DNA of 6,886 bases from NCBI GenBank assembly GCA_013214245.1, contig JABSQE010000152.1, positions 1 to 6,886 of the forward strand. The letters are read 5' to 3'. Below are positions 1 through 6,486 of this stretch, piece by piece (the first letter of the stretch is position 1; each line of letters opens with the position of its first letter). The notes beneath the pieces were generated by a model. The model was not told where the DNA came from. It saw only the letters and a program-made list of their open reading frames with translations, and did no database searches. Origin of the DNA: Hyphomicrobiaceae bacterium (GTDB lineage Bacteria; Pseudomonadota; Alphaproteobacteria; Rhizobiales; Hyphomicrobiaceae). The translations under genes and the position numbers were made by a program.

Positions 1-1220
1 AATTTTGTACTTCCAGGTAAGTTTGCACGAAGATGCTCAATATGTACCTTATCCGCAGAGCGATAAAAACTTCCCGTTATACCATTAATAATTTTGCCGC
101 CTAACCGAGCTTGCTCGATGCTAATATCAACACGAGTTGACACTATTGATTTGTTCTTGAAATCAATGTTCTTTTCAAGAAGCTTAAAAAGCTGGTAAAG
201 ACCGCCTTGGGTTTTGCCAAGAGCCATTGCATCCAGATCAAGCCAACGTGAAACTAAATTGCCAGTGACAAAAACTTTATTTTTCCAGTCTGCTCTTAAA
301 TCACCGTTTATTTTCTGAACACGCCCATCTCCATTAAAGAGCATATTAATATTGGACAATTCTGCTTTTATTGAATCCAATACAATATCGGATCGCAAAC
401 GATACCCGTAACGAAAGCTGTTCACAGAATTAATTTGTGCATGAACCAAAAATTCTCCTTCAAATCTGGGATTTGACCATATGTCACTGAGTAGGCCCCC
501 AATGTAGTTTTCAGCACCCGTAGTTTGATTGATAGCTGTTGTTTTTATTTGTATATCACCCGATTCAGGATCCACGCTAGAATCAAAGGAAAAATAGAGT
601 TTTGCATTGGAAACAGTCGCGCTGCCTTGAAATTTGCCGTAACCATGAAGAGAGCTCGCCTGGAGTGTTCCAGTAATATCTGTGATTTGAGCTATCTCAT
701 CGCCGCGATTAGTTTCCACAATAATTATACCATTCTGGATTTCTGCAGATTGCAATTTTATGTCGTTAGGAACAGATGATAGGTCTAAAGCGCGAAACTT
801 GAAGTTGTGCCAATTACTGCGACCTTCATGGTCAAAGCGAAGACGAAGTACAGGGTGACTTATCTTAAAGTTACTAGTTTCAAGACGTCCACGCAATAAC
901 GGCGATACAGAAAGAAAAAGAGTGAAATGTTCAGCCCGAATAAATGATCCTGGAATGCCAGGCGCATCCGCGATGCTTATCTTCTCGAATTCGACATAAG
1001 GGGTAGGAAGAATACGAAAATCGATATTACCACCAACACGAACTTTACGCCCAAGTAAACGTGAAGCTTCTTCTTCAAAAACACCTCTGTATTGATCCCA
1101 GTCTATAAATGGTGGTATTGTTAGCGCGGCAGACAGAGACAAAATGATTGCGATTGACAGCCGTGTAGAAAATTCTGCATTTTTCGTGGTAACCTTAAGG
1201 GCATTACACTCGATGATCAC
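1..1220 (-). CDS. AsmA-family envelope protein, N-terminal part (runs off left edge)
   Basis: Reading minus from a GTG at 1220, the frame stays open to the window edge for 406 codons plus two bases. Residues about 21-38 form one hydrophobic membrane segment, followed by the typical AsmA start: FIDWDQYR (38-45), then EEASRLLGRKVRVGG (50-64) and RILPTPYVEFEKI (69-81). The rest is the hydrophilic, beta-rich sequence expected of this family. AsmA-like proteins are inner-membrane anchored, with a long periplasmic repeating beta-groove domain linked to phospholipid transport and outer-membrane homeostasis; the exact role of this paralogue is inferred. GTG 1220 is the only usable start: an in-frame TAA lies two codons upstream, and the next candidate (TTG, codon 27) falls inside the membrane segment. 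No Shine-Dalgarno is visible. I see no frameshift. The gene is divergent from rpe. Confidence 0.85.
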   Translation of the reverse strand, partial: MIIECNALKVTTKNAEFSTRLSIAIILSLSAALTIPPFIDWDQYRGVFEEEASRLLGRKVRVGGNIDFRILPTPYVEFEKISIADAPGIPGSFIRAEHFTLFLSVSPLLRGRLETSNFKISHPVLRLRFDHEGRSNWHNFKFRALDLSSVPNDIKLQSAEIQNGIIIVETNRGDEIAQITDITGTLQASSLHGYGKFQGSATVSNAKLYFSFDSSVDPESGDIQIKTTAINQTTGAENYIGGLLSDIWSNPRFEGEFLVHAQINSVNSFRYGYRLRSDIVLDSIKAELSNINMLFNGDGRVQKINGDLRADWKNKVFVTGNLVSRWLDLDAMALGKTQGGLYQLFKLLEKNIDFKNKSIVSTRVDISIEQARLGGKIINGITGSFYRSADKVHIEHLRANLPGSTK

Positions 1221-1277
1221 ATGTTATCAGTATGATGCTAAATTACTTAAGCGGAAATTACCTGTGTGAATAATAGA

Positions 1278-1307
1278 CGTATATCTCCACGCTCTCATGG
1301 TTGTAAA
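1278..1307 (-). promoter_or_regulatory. Candidate sigma-70-type promoter for the AsmA-family gene
   Basis: On the minus strand, TTTACA (1307-1302, five of six to TTGACA) is followed by an 18-base spacer and TATACG (1283-1278, four of six to TATAAT). Transcription would start near 1271, giving a leader of about 50 bases before the GTG at 1220. This is pattern matching only. In an AT-rich region such matches also arise by chance. Confidence 0.3.
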
Positions 1308-1352
1308 TCATGGACAAATGGCTTTGAGCTTGATTTTGTATTGGTGATACTC

Positions 1353-1368
1353 GGCTATCAGTATAGCC
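1353..1368. repeat. Perfect inverted repeat, six-base stem with four-base loop
   Basis: GGCTAT (1353-1358) and ATAGCC (1363-1368) are exact reverse complements separated by CAGT. The hairpin lies 160 bases upstream of the rpe start and about 130 bases upstream of the AsmA-family start. It has no long T-run on either side, so a factor-independent terminator is unlikely. It could be an operator-like site or a chance hairpin. Confidence 0.4.
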
Positions 1369-1512
1369 AGTTTAAATCTTACGCTAATTTGCTGATACAT
1401 GGATACAAGTACATAACAATAATGATTAGAACATGGGATACAATATTCTATTTGAATGACTAACTCTACCTGCTTGAAGTACCTATTCCCTAAAAATAAA
1501 GTCAATTCTTGT

Positions 1513-1520
1513 AAGAGGAA
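1513..1520 (+). promoter_or_regulatory. Ribosome binding site that fixes the rpe start
   Basis: AAGAGGAA lies seven bases upstream of the ATG at 1528, a good Shine-Dalgarno at good spacing. The same frame extends upstream to an ATG at 1456. That would add 24 residues without family resemblance and has no comparable site before it, so 1528 is preferred. Confidence 0.8.
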
Positions 1521-1527
1521 CGTAATA

Positions 1528-2217
1528 ATGCATGCATTTGACAGAACAATTAAAATTGCCCCGTCCATTCTAAGCGCTGATTTCGCAAATTTAGGAGCTG
1601 AATGCAGAGCTATAGAAGCACAGGGTTGTGATTGGGTTCACGTTGATGTGATGGATGGACATTTTGTACCCAATATAACATTCGGACCACAAACTTGTGC
1701 AGCGCTTCGCCATCACATTACAACAGTTATGGATGTACATTTGATGATTACACCTGTAGACCGGTTTATAAGCTTTTTTGCAGATGCTGGAGCAGATGTG
1801 ATTACCATACATGCAGAAGCGAGTCCTCATCTTAATAGTTCATTACAAAATATCAAAAGTTTCGGTAAAAAAGCCGGGGTTGCCCTTAATCCTTCAACGC
1901 CACCTGAAACTATCGAATATATACTAGATAACATTGATCTCATCTGCGTAATGACGGTGAACCCAGGTTGCGCTGGGCAAACTTTCATTAATTCCCAAAT
2001 TGATAAAATCAAACGTCTACGTCAGATGATAGAATCGCGACCAATTAATATTCAGGTCGACGGTGGCATCACGCAGAAAACCGCGCAAGCCGCAGTAACT
2101 GCGGGTGCTGATGTACTTGTATCCGGATCCTCTATATTCAATGGGGGCTCAATTATAAAACAACATATTTACGGTGAAAACATTAGAGCTCTTCGCTCTT
2201 CATTAAGAAAAAACTAA
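1528..2217 (+). CDS. rpe: Ribulose-phosphate 3-epimerase
   Basis: This 229-residue cytosolic TIM-barrel enzyme interconverts D-ribulose 5-phosphate and D-xylulose 5-phosphate in the pentose phosphate pathway. Its length is normal for the family. Family landmarks are all in order: KIAPSILSADF (9-19), the metal/catalytic HVDVMDG (38-44; His38, Asp40), MDVHLMI (68-74; His71), and QVDGGI (176-181; Asp178, the second catalytic acid). A phosphate-binding end, AGADVLVSGSSIF, closes the barrel. One departure stands out: the flexible substrate loop, usually NPGFGGQ, reads NPGCAGQ here (145-151). The catalytic set is intact, so the enzyme is probably active. The start is supported by the Shine-Dalgarno at 1513-1520. 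It is convergent with dcd and not co-transcribed with any gene in view. Confidence 0.97.
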   Translation: MHAFDRTIKIAPSILSADFANLGAECRAIEAQGCDWVHVDVMDGHFVPNITFGPQTCAALRHHITTVMDVHLMITPVDRFISFFADAGADVITIHAEASPHLNSSLQNIKSFGKKAGVALNPSTPPETIEYILDNIDLICVMTVNPGCAGQTFINSQIDKIKRLRQMIESRPINIQVDGGITQKTAQAAVTAGADVLVSGSSIFNGGSIIKQHIYGENIRALRSSLRKN

Positions 2218-2397
2218 TTTGCAAGATGTAATAATTATATTAGTACGTCACACATATGACTATATTAAGTAGAGTTTTATCCACTATTTATTGTAAACCT
2301 TTGAGGTGTACTGGCTTTTGTAACCCTAAAAGAAAGTGCAGCACTCGAGGTATTAACAAAAGCAGGTTCACAGATTTGATATCAGTTCTACTTCATA
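2218..2397. other. Convergent spacer between rpe and dcd
   Basis: This is 180 bases of AT-rich sequence between two converging stop codons. I see no gene and no tRNA. For rpe I find no strong terminator, only short AT-rich inverted segments around 2236-2290. A minus-facing terminator-like element for dcd is listed separately. Confidence 0.5.
2326..2347 (-). terminator. Weak terminator-like hairpin downstream of dcd
   Basis: AGTGC (2335-2339) and GCACT (2341-2345) are exact inverted repeats around a single A. As RNA on the minus strand they would form a short stem with a three-base loop after the central pair opens. The next minus-strand bases are TTCTTTT, a short T-rich run. The element lies about 50 bases beyond the dcd stop. 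The stem is short, so this is tentative. Confidence 0.3.
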
Positions 2398-3501
2398 TTA
2401 GACAAAATGCTTAGATAACTTTAATGCCTGATTGTAGTAGTGGCTACCAAGTTCTTTTCCATATAGAACATCTGGACGTGCATGCATTCGTTCAAAAACT
2501 AAACGTCCAATAATTTGTCCATCCTCCAGGATAAAAGGTACTTTATGACTTCTAACTTCAAGAACTACTTTTGTACCATTGCTTTGAGAGACACCGTGTC
2601 CAAATCCCGGATCTATAAACCCCGCGTAGTGTACACGAAACTCACCGACTGACGGATTAAAAGGAATTATTTCAGCGGCATGACTTGGCGGAATGTGCAC
2701 TGCTTCTTTAGAAGCCAAAATGTAAAACTGATCTGGATCCAACACAAAACAATTTGAGCTATCTGCATAGATCGGCTCCCAGAAGTTCGATATAGAGCAG
2801 GAAGCAGGCTTATCGATATCTATACAAGTTGTATTACGCTTAGCACGATAGCCAACTAATCCACCGGATGATTCTGATAGCTCTTCTGAAAGATTAACAG
2901 ACAAAGAAATCCCATTACTGATATCGGTTTGCATTCCACCCATAACAAGTGTTTCGTGCGTATGAAGCAACTTTAGATCGTTATCCGTCTCCATACAGGA
3001 ACCTATTCGAAATCTTATTTGACATACGGATGAACCAGTTCGTACTTTAATTGGAAACGTTTGCGGACAGATCTCAGCGAAAAGAGGTCCGTTATAGCCT
3101 GCCGGTATGCAGTCAAAAGCATTTACACCATCGCATATTACACGTGTAAAAACATCAAGTCGACCAGTTGAACTTTTTGGATTCGTCGAGGCTGAAACCT
3201 TCAGCGGTAAATTAAGGGATTCAAGTAATGGTACTATGTACACACAACCTGGATCTAAAACAGCACTCTTTGTTAAATCTATCTCGTGTAGCAACAGCTG
3301 TCCCAGTCGCTCTTCAACAGTATGGTTAGGACGAGGTAAAAAACTCGCACGAATGCGATATGCTTTATATCCTAACCTCAGATCTAAACTAGCTGGCTGA
3401 AGCTGCTTTACATTAATAGGTAATATAGGAGCTACAATACCTTGATCTATTAAGCCACTTAAATACTGTATCGGCAGAATACCATTTTCAAAATCGTACA
3501 T
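2398..3501 (-). CDS. dcd: Two-domain dCTP deaminase (long alphaproteobacterial form)
   Basis: The 367-residue product converts dCTP to dUTP plus ammonia, feeding dUTPase and thymidylate synthesis. It is about twice the length of the classical E. coli-type enzyme and reads as two related dUTPase-fold halves. The N half has QPASLDLRLG (35-44), NPKSSTGRLDV (107-117, matching the active-site Ser/Arg segment), and GYNGPLFAEI (135-144, Glu143 at the expected catalytic position). The C half has the fold signatures AGFIDPGFG (293-301), VVLEVRS (312-318, Glu315) and GQIIGRLVFERM (328-339), but its Ser/Arg segment has become PSVGEFR (283-289). ATG 3501 is the only ATG/GTG/TTG in frame after the upstream stop; a weak GGA lies nine bases before it. 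The best promoter match is poor: TTGCAG 3619-3614, 16 bases, CATAAA 3597-3592. Confidence 0.93.
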   Translation of the reverse strand: MYDFENGILPIQYLSGLIDQGIVAPILPINVKQLQPASLDLRLGYKAYRIRASFLPRPNHTVEERLGQLLLHEIDLTKSAVLDPGCVYIVPLLESLNLPLKVSASTNPKSSTGRLDVFTRVICDGVNAFDCIPAGYNGPLFAEICPQTFPIKVRTGSSVCQIRFRIGSCMETDNDLKLLHTHETLVMGGMQTDISNGISLSVNLSEELSESSGGLVGYRAKRNTTCIDIDKPASCSISNFWEPIYADSSNCFVLDPDQFYILASKEAVHIPPSHAAEIIPFNPSVGEFRVHYAGFIDPGFGHGVSQSNGTKVVLEVRSHKVPFILEDGQIIGRLVFERMHARPDVLYGKELGSHYYNQALKLSKHFV

Positions 3502-3777
3502 ACTGCGATTCCATTGTCTTAACTCACTATCAATCCATTTGATATTTACGCTTAATGTGTATTTAAAAAGCTGTTACATTTAGATAACTCTTTTATGTGG
3601 TTCAAGCTTTGTTCTGCAAATGGTTGTGGTAATTTTTTTAGCTTTAAAGATATCTTTATTTTTTAATTCCAAAGAGTGCTTTTTCGAAATTGCAACAAAA
3701 CGGATTAGGAAATTAACATTTTACATTGAGAGCTACTATTATTTGGTAAATTCGAAATTACACGTTCTAATATTTTA
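3502..3777. other. Spacer between parC and dcd
   Basis: This 276-bp very AT-rich spacer lies between the parC stop and the dcd start, which are on the same strand. It contains a perfect 14-base palindrome (3645-3658) but no recognisable gene and no convincing terminator after parC. The size of the gap suggests dcd has its own promoter, although read-through from parC cannot be excluded. Confidence 0.5.
3645..3658. repeat. Perfect 14-base palindrome TAAAGATATCTTTA
   Basis: The sequence equals its own reverse complement and has no loop, so it suits a symmetric protein-binding site better than an RNA hairpin. It sits about 140 bases upstream of the dcd start. Its AT-rich composition makes a chance origin quite possible. 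Confidence 0.4.
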
Positions 3778-6024
3778 TTATAACGGCCCAAACTTATTCG
3801 ATAATGAAAACCTTTTAGGCATTATTTTTCCAGCTTGTGCTCTCAAACCGCACCATTCAGCAAGATCTTTCATAGACATGATACATTTTTGGCCAGCCGA
3901 ATCTAACCATGGCAAACCTATTGAACTATCAAACACTCGAGCGTCGGATAGAGATGAATTCTTCAAACGTTGCAATATAACACCCTTTCCTCGAACCATC
4001 TTACTAACTTCACCAATGCCAAATACCAGTAATTTTCCATTGTCACCTAAAGTAGCAACCATATCCCCATCAGCAGTTACACAAATTTTCGCAGTATCTG
4101 GCGACAGTACGTTCAAGACTTGCTTGCCTTTACGTGTAGATGCCACAATATCATTTTCATTAACGATAAACCCATAACCTAAATTCGATGCAATAAGTAA
4201 CCTGCGGCCGGGCTTATGAATGAAAATCTTCGCAATATCATAATTCTCTTCAAGATCAATCATTAGACGCACTGGTTCTCCATGACTACGCCCGCCTTTA
4301 ATCTGATCACAATTAATTGTGAAAAAACGGCCATTGGTTGTCAGCACTAAAAGGCGATCTGTTGTATATGCTTGCAAAACAGTGCGTAACTTATCCCCTT
4401 GTTTGAAATCAAGCCGCGACATGTCGTCTAGATGACCTTTGAGAGCTCGTAGCCAACCTTTATTTGAGAGAATAACCGTTACAGGCTCCTTTTCAATCAT
4501 TGCTTGTCCAAGATCAATTTCAATTTCAGGCGCCACTGAAAGCTGCGTTCGTCGCGCACCAACTTCAGTTTTTTTAGAGTATTTTTCCTTAACGATACTA
4601 ATTTCATCTGAAATTTTTATCCATTTCTTATCGTCTGAGGCTAGCAAGTCAAGTAATGCTCGCTGTTCCTCACACAAACGATCATGTTCTGCACGAATCT
4701 CTATCTCTTCGAGCCGAGAGAGTGCTCGCAAACGTAAATTAAGAACAGCTTCAGCCTGAATATCAGAAAGGTTGAATGTAACGATCAACTTACGCTTTGG
4801 CTCTTCCTCAAATCGAATGATACGAACTACCTCATCAATATTCAGGAAAGCAGCAAGATAACCATCGAGAACCTCTAGGCGTTGTGTAATTTTTTTGAGC
4901 CTAAATTGCGAACGCCGCTTTAAAACAACCATTCGGTGATTAAGCCATTCTTGAAGTACATTGCGTAACCCAAGAACGTTAGGAACCTGACCTGCAGACA
5001 AAACATTCATATTCAATCCGAAACGAATTTCCAATTCTGATAGCTTAAATAGACTTTCCATCATAACAATCGCATCAACCACGCGAGACTTAGGCTCAAC
5101 TATCAATCTAATCTCTTCTGCACTCTCATCGCGCACATCACCCACTAGAGGTAGTTTGCGATCCGCTATTAGGTCAGCCAGTTTTTCAACTAACTTCGAT
5201 TTCTGTATCTGATATGGTATTTCAGTGATCACAACCTGGTAGCCACCACGACCAATATCTTCTTTAGTCCATTTAGCGCGCAAACGAAAACCACCACGAC
5301 CAGTTTTATAAGCCTCTATAATGCTAGCTTTACTTTCTATAATCACACCGCCCGTTGGGAAGTCTGGACCAGGAATGTATTCTACAAGTTTTTCAACAGA
5401 TGCCTCCGGATATTTAATGAGATGCAACAGGGCATTACAAATTTCTTCAGCATTGTGTGGTGGAATATTAGTTGCCATTCCAACCGCAATTCCAGAAGAT
5501 CCATTTGCCAGTAGGTTAGGAAACGCGGACGGCAAAATAACGGGTTCTTCGTTTGATGCATCATATGTTAAGCGAAAATCCACGGTGTCCTGATCAATAC
5601 CGTCAAGCAATGCTAAAGCTGTTTGCGTCATTCGGCTCTCAGTGTAACGCATTGCGGCAGCATTATCACCGTCTATGTTACCAAAATTGCCTTGGCCGTC
5701 TACCAATGGATATCGTACGGCAAAATTTTGTGCCAGACGAACCAGTGTATCGTAAATGGCCTGATCACCATGTGGGTGAAAGTTACCCATTACTTCCCCA
5801 ACAATTTTGGCACATTTTTTATGAGCTTGATCTGGGTTAAGACGCAATTCGTGCATAGCAAAAATAATGCGCCTGTGTACAGGCTTAAGACCATCTCGCA
5901 CGTCTGGCAATGCTCGATGCATGATAGTAGACAACGCATAAGCAAGATAGCGTTCTTCAAGAGCCTCGCGAAGATTTATAAGTTCTACCGGAACATCACC
6001 CTCGGGAATCAAAATGTTACTCAT
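3778..6024 (-). CDS. parC: DNA topoisomerase IV subunit A
   Basis: The 748-residue ParC pairs with ParE as topoisomerase IV, which unlinks replicated chromosomes. The N-terminal signature ALEERYLAYALSTIMHRALP (21-40) and DVRDGLKPVHRR (41-52) begin the breakage-reunion core. The catalytic tyrosine is Tyr127 in AAAMRYTESRM. GIAVGMATNIPPHN (178-191) and TGGVIIES (224-231) follow. A charged helical coiled-coil stretch spans about 365-490, and the C-terminal beta-pinwheel domain runs from about 510 with repeated blades (GGRSHGEP 577-584, TRKGKQV 630-636, VRGKGV 677-682). I prefer ParC over GyrA because the C-terminal domain follows the rhizobial ParC pattern and lacks a canonical QRRGGKG GyrA box. 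Full length with no break. The start is ATG 6024, with a weak GGA about seven bases upstream. The quinolone-region position matching E. coli Ser80 is Gln88. Confidence 0.96.
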   Translation of the reverse strand: MSNILIPEGDVPVELINLREALEERYLAYALSTIMHRALPDVRDGLKPVHRRIIFAMHELRLNPDQAHKKCAKIVGEVMGNFHPHGDQAIYDTLVRLAQNFAVRYPLVDGQGNFGNIDGDNAAAMRYTESRMTQTALALLDGIDQDTVDFRLTYDASNEEPVILPSAFPNLLANGSSGIAVGMATNIPPHNAEEICNALLHLIKYPEASVEKLVEYIPGPDFPTGGVIIESKASIIEAYKTGRGGFRLRAKWTKEDIGRGGYQVVITEIPYQIQKSKLVEKLADLIADRKLPLVGDVRDESAEEIRLIVEPKSRVVDAIVMMESLFKLSELEIRFGLNMNVLSAGQVPNVLGLRNVLQEWLNHRMVVLKRRSQFRLKKITQRLEVLDGYLAAFLNIDEVVRIIRFEEEPKRKLIVTFNLSDIQAEAVLNLRLRALSRLEEIEIRAEHDRLCEEQRALLDLLASDDKKWIKISDEISIVKEKYSKKTEVGARRTQLSVAPEIEIDLGQAMIEKEPVTVILSNKGWLRALKGHLDDMSRLDFKQGDKLRTVLQAYTTDRLLVLTTNGRFFTINCDQIKGGRSHGEPVRLMIDLEENYDIAKIFIHKPGRRLLIASNLGYGFIVNENDIVASTRKGKQVLNVLSPDTAKICVTADGDMVATLGDNGKLLVFGIGEVSKMVRGKGVILQRLKNSSLSDARVFDSSIGLPWLDSAGQKCIMSMKDLAEWCGLRAQAGKIMPKRFSLSNKFGPL

Positions 6025-6074
6025 GTTTATCCGTTAACTAAGACTGCACACGCGAATTGAGAAGTTACAACTTA

Positions 6075-6104
6075 ACTATATTGTTTGCGATATTTAAGAG
6101 TTAA
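6075..6104 (-). promoter_or_regulatory. Candidate sigma-70-type promoter for parC
   Basis: On the minus strand, TTAACT (6104-6099, four of six to TTGACA) is followed by an 18-base spacer and TATAGT (6080-6075, five of six to TATAAT). Transcription would start near 6068 and leave a leader of about 44 bases before the parC ATG. The position and the -10 match make it the best candidate in the gap, but the region is AT-rich. Confidence 0.35.
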
Positions 6105-6134
6105 AGAACTGGCTAAATATTTACTTAAATTGCT

Positions 6135-6179
6135 AACACCAAAGAAAGTAAGGCTTTACTAACGGTGTTTTTATTTATT
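6135..6179 (+). terminator. Terminator-like two-part hairpin with T-rich tail, facing plus
   Basis: Outer arms AACACC (6135-6140) and GGTGTT (6164-6169) pair exactly. Inside them, AGTAA (6147-6151) and TTACT (6156-6160) pair around a GGCT loop, with unpaired bases between the two stems. TTTATTTATT follows the outer stem on the plus strand, whereas the minus side lacks a comparable T-run, so the orientation is plus. No plus-strand gene lies upstream: the only coding sequence there is parC, on the other strand. It might end an antisense or small RNA, or it may not function as a terminator. Confidence 0.35.
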
Positions 6180-6273
6180 GTCGATTTAATCATAATACTA
6201 GTATGAAACTATGTTATACGCGAAATAATTAGGTAAGTTGCACTCACCAATGTTTACTGTATTGAGGAGATGA

Positions 6274-6324
6274 ATGGCTTGTTATAATTCTCCACCCGAT
6301 GAATATGAAACGGAGACGTCATAA
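6274..6324 (+). CDS. Possible 16-residue peptide, unrecognised
   Basis: ATG 6274 is preceded by GAGGAG at 6264-6269, a strong Shine-Dalgarno at slightly short spacing (four bases). The frame encodes MACYNSPPDEYETETS and ends at TAA 6322-6324. The peptide is acidic with no membrane segment, and I recognise no family. A poor promoter match lies upstream: TTGTCG 6178-6183, 18 bases, TATGAA 6202-6207. A second ORF in another frame (6299-6340, MNMKRRRHNKAGL) overlaps it but has no ribosome binding site. This could be a real small protein, a leader peptide, the stump of a decayed gene, or chance. Confidence 0.2.
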   Translation: MACYNSPPDEYETETS

Positions 6325-6404
6325 TAAGGCTGGGTTGTAAATGAAATTATTTGTTAATCTAAAGAATTAATATAGCGCATATTTTACTATCAACACAAAC
6401 AAGC

Positions 6405-6445
6405 TTAATCTCGTAGGATTAACGCATAAAACACACAGCTTATGC
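6405..6445 (-). terminator. Two adjacent inverted repeats downstream of the phosphatase gene
   Basis: In minus-strand order, GCATAA (6445-6440) pairs with TTATGC (6429-6424) across a ten-base loop. Then TTAATC (6422-6417) pairs with GATTAA (6410-6405) across a six-base loop. The second hairpin is followed by GCTTGTTTGTGTT, T-rich but interrupted. The pair begins about 40 bases after the phosphatase stop, where a terminator is expected. The stems are short and AT-rich, so efficiency is doubtful. Confidence 0.3.
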
Positions 6446-6486
6446 TTAGTGCTGATTCAAGTCTGTAGTCTAAAAGTTAAGTTCAA

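Larger units (their letters stand above)
1221..1527. promoter_or_regulatory. Divergent intergenic region between the AsmA-family gene and rpe
   Basis: This 307-bp AT-rich stretch separates two divergent genes, so it should carry both promoters. It holds a minus-facing promoter candidate (listed separately), a six-base-stem inverted repeat at 1353-1368, and TCATGG repeated 13 bp apart at 1295 and 1308. The best plus-facing candidate for rpe that I found is TTGCTG at 1389-1394, a 17-base spacer, then CATAAC at 1412-1417, which is weak. No convincing small gene is present: the open frames here have no ribosome binding site and no recognisable product. Confidence 0.45.
6025..6486. other. 462-bp gap between parC and the phosphatase gene
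   Basis: No long reading frame or recognisable gene remnant is present on either strand, and I find no tRNA or other known RNA. The gap is not featureless. From left to right it holds a parC promoter candidate (6075-6104, minus), a terminator-like hairpin facing plus (6135-6179), a short ORF with a good ribosome binding site (6274-6324, plus), and two adjacent inverted repeats (6405-6445) downstream of the phosphatase stop. A lost gene or an unannotated small RNA could explain the length. Confidence 0.5.

Noticed and set aside
525..779. Plus-strand 84-codon open frame
   Set aside because: Entirely antisense to the AsmA-family coding sequence, which reads through without interruption.
1..1220. 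Suspected pseudogene because no ATG-initiated frame covers this region
   Set aside because: The minus-strand frame is uninterrupted for 406 codons with family motifs in order; it merely uses GTG and is cut by the window edge.
1266..1463. Plus-strand 65-codon open frame in the divergent spacer
   Set aside because: GTG start without a good ribosome site, no recognisable family, and it occupies the space where both promoters are needed.
1456..1527. 24-residue N-terminal extension of Rpe from ATG 1456
   Set aside because: It has no family resemblance and no ribosome site, whereas ATG 1528 follows AAGAGGAA at seven bases and gives the normal family length.
1308..1568. Minus-strand 86-codon open frame overlapping the rpe start
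   Set aside because: It runs opposite the rpe ribosome site and first codons. Its hydrophobic look comes from AT-rich sequence, and nothing about it is recognisable.
3620..4177. Plus-strand open frame of 185 codons
   Set aside because: It begins in the parC-dcd spacer and then runs antisense through the 3' end of parC. The translation has no recognisable domain and the start has no ribosome binding site.
5553..6060. Overlapping plus-strand open frames opposite the parC 5' end
   Set aside because: They lie antisense to the most conserved part of ParC, and their open frames follow from its codon use. No recognisable product.
6025..6486. tRNA, CRISPR array or insertion-sequence remnant in the gap
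   Set aside because: No cloverleaf arms or T-loop consensus, no regularly spaced repeats, and no transposase fragment or matching terminal repeats were found.
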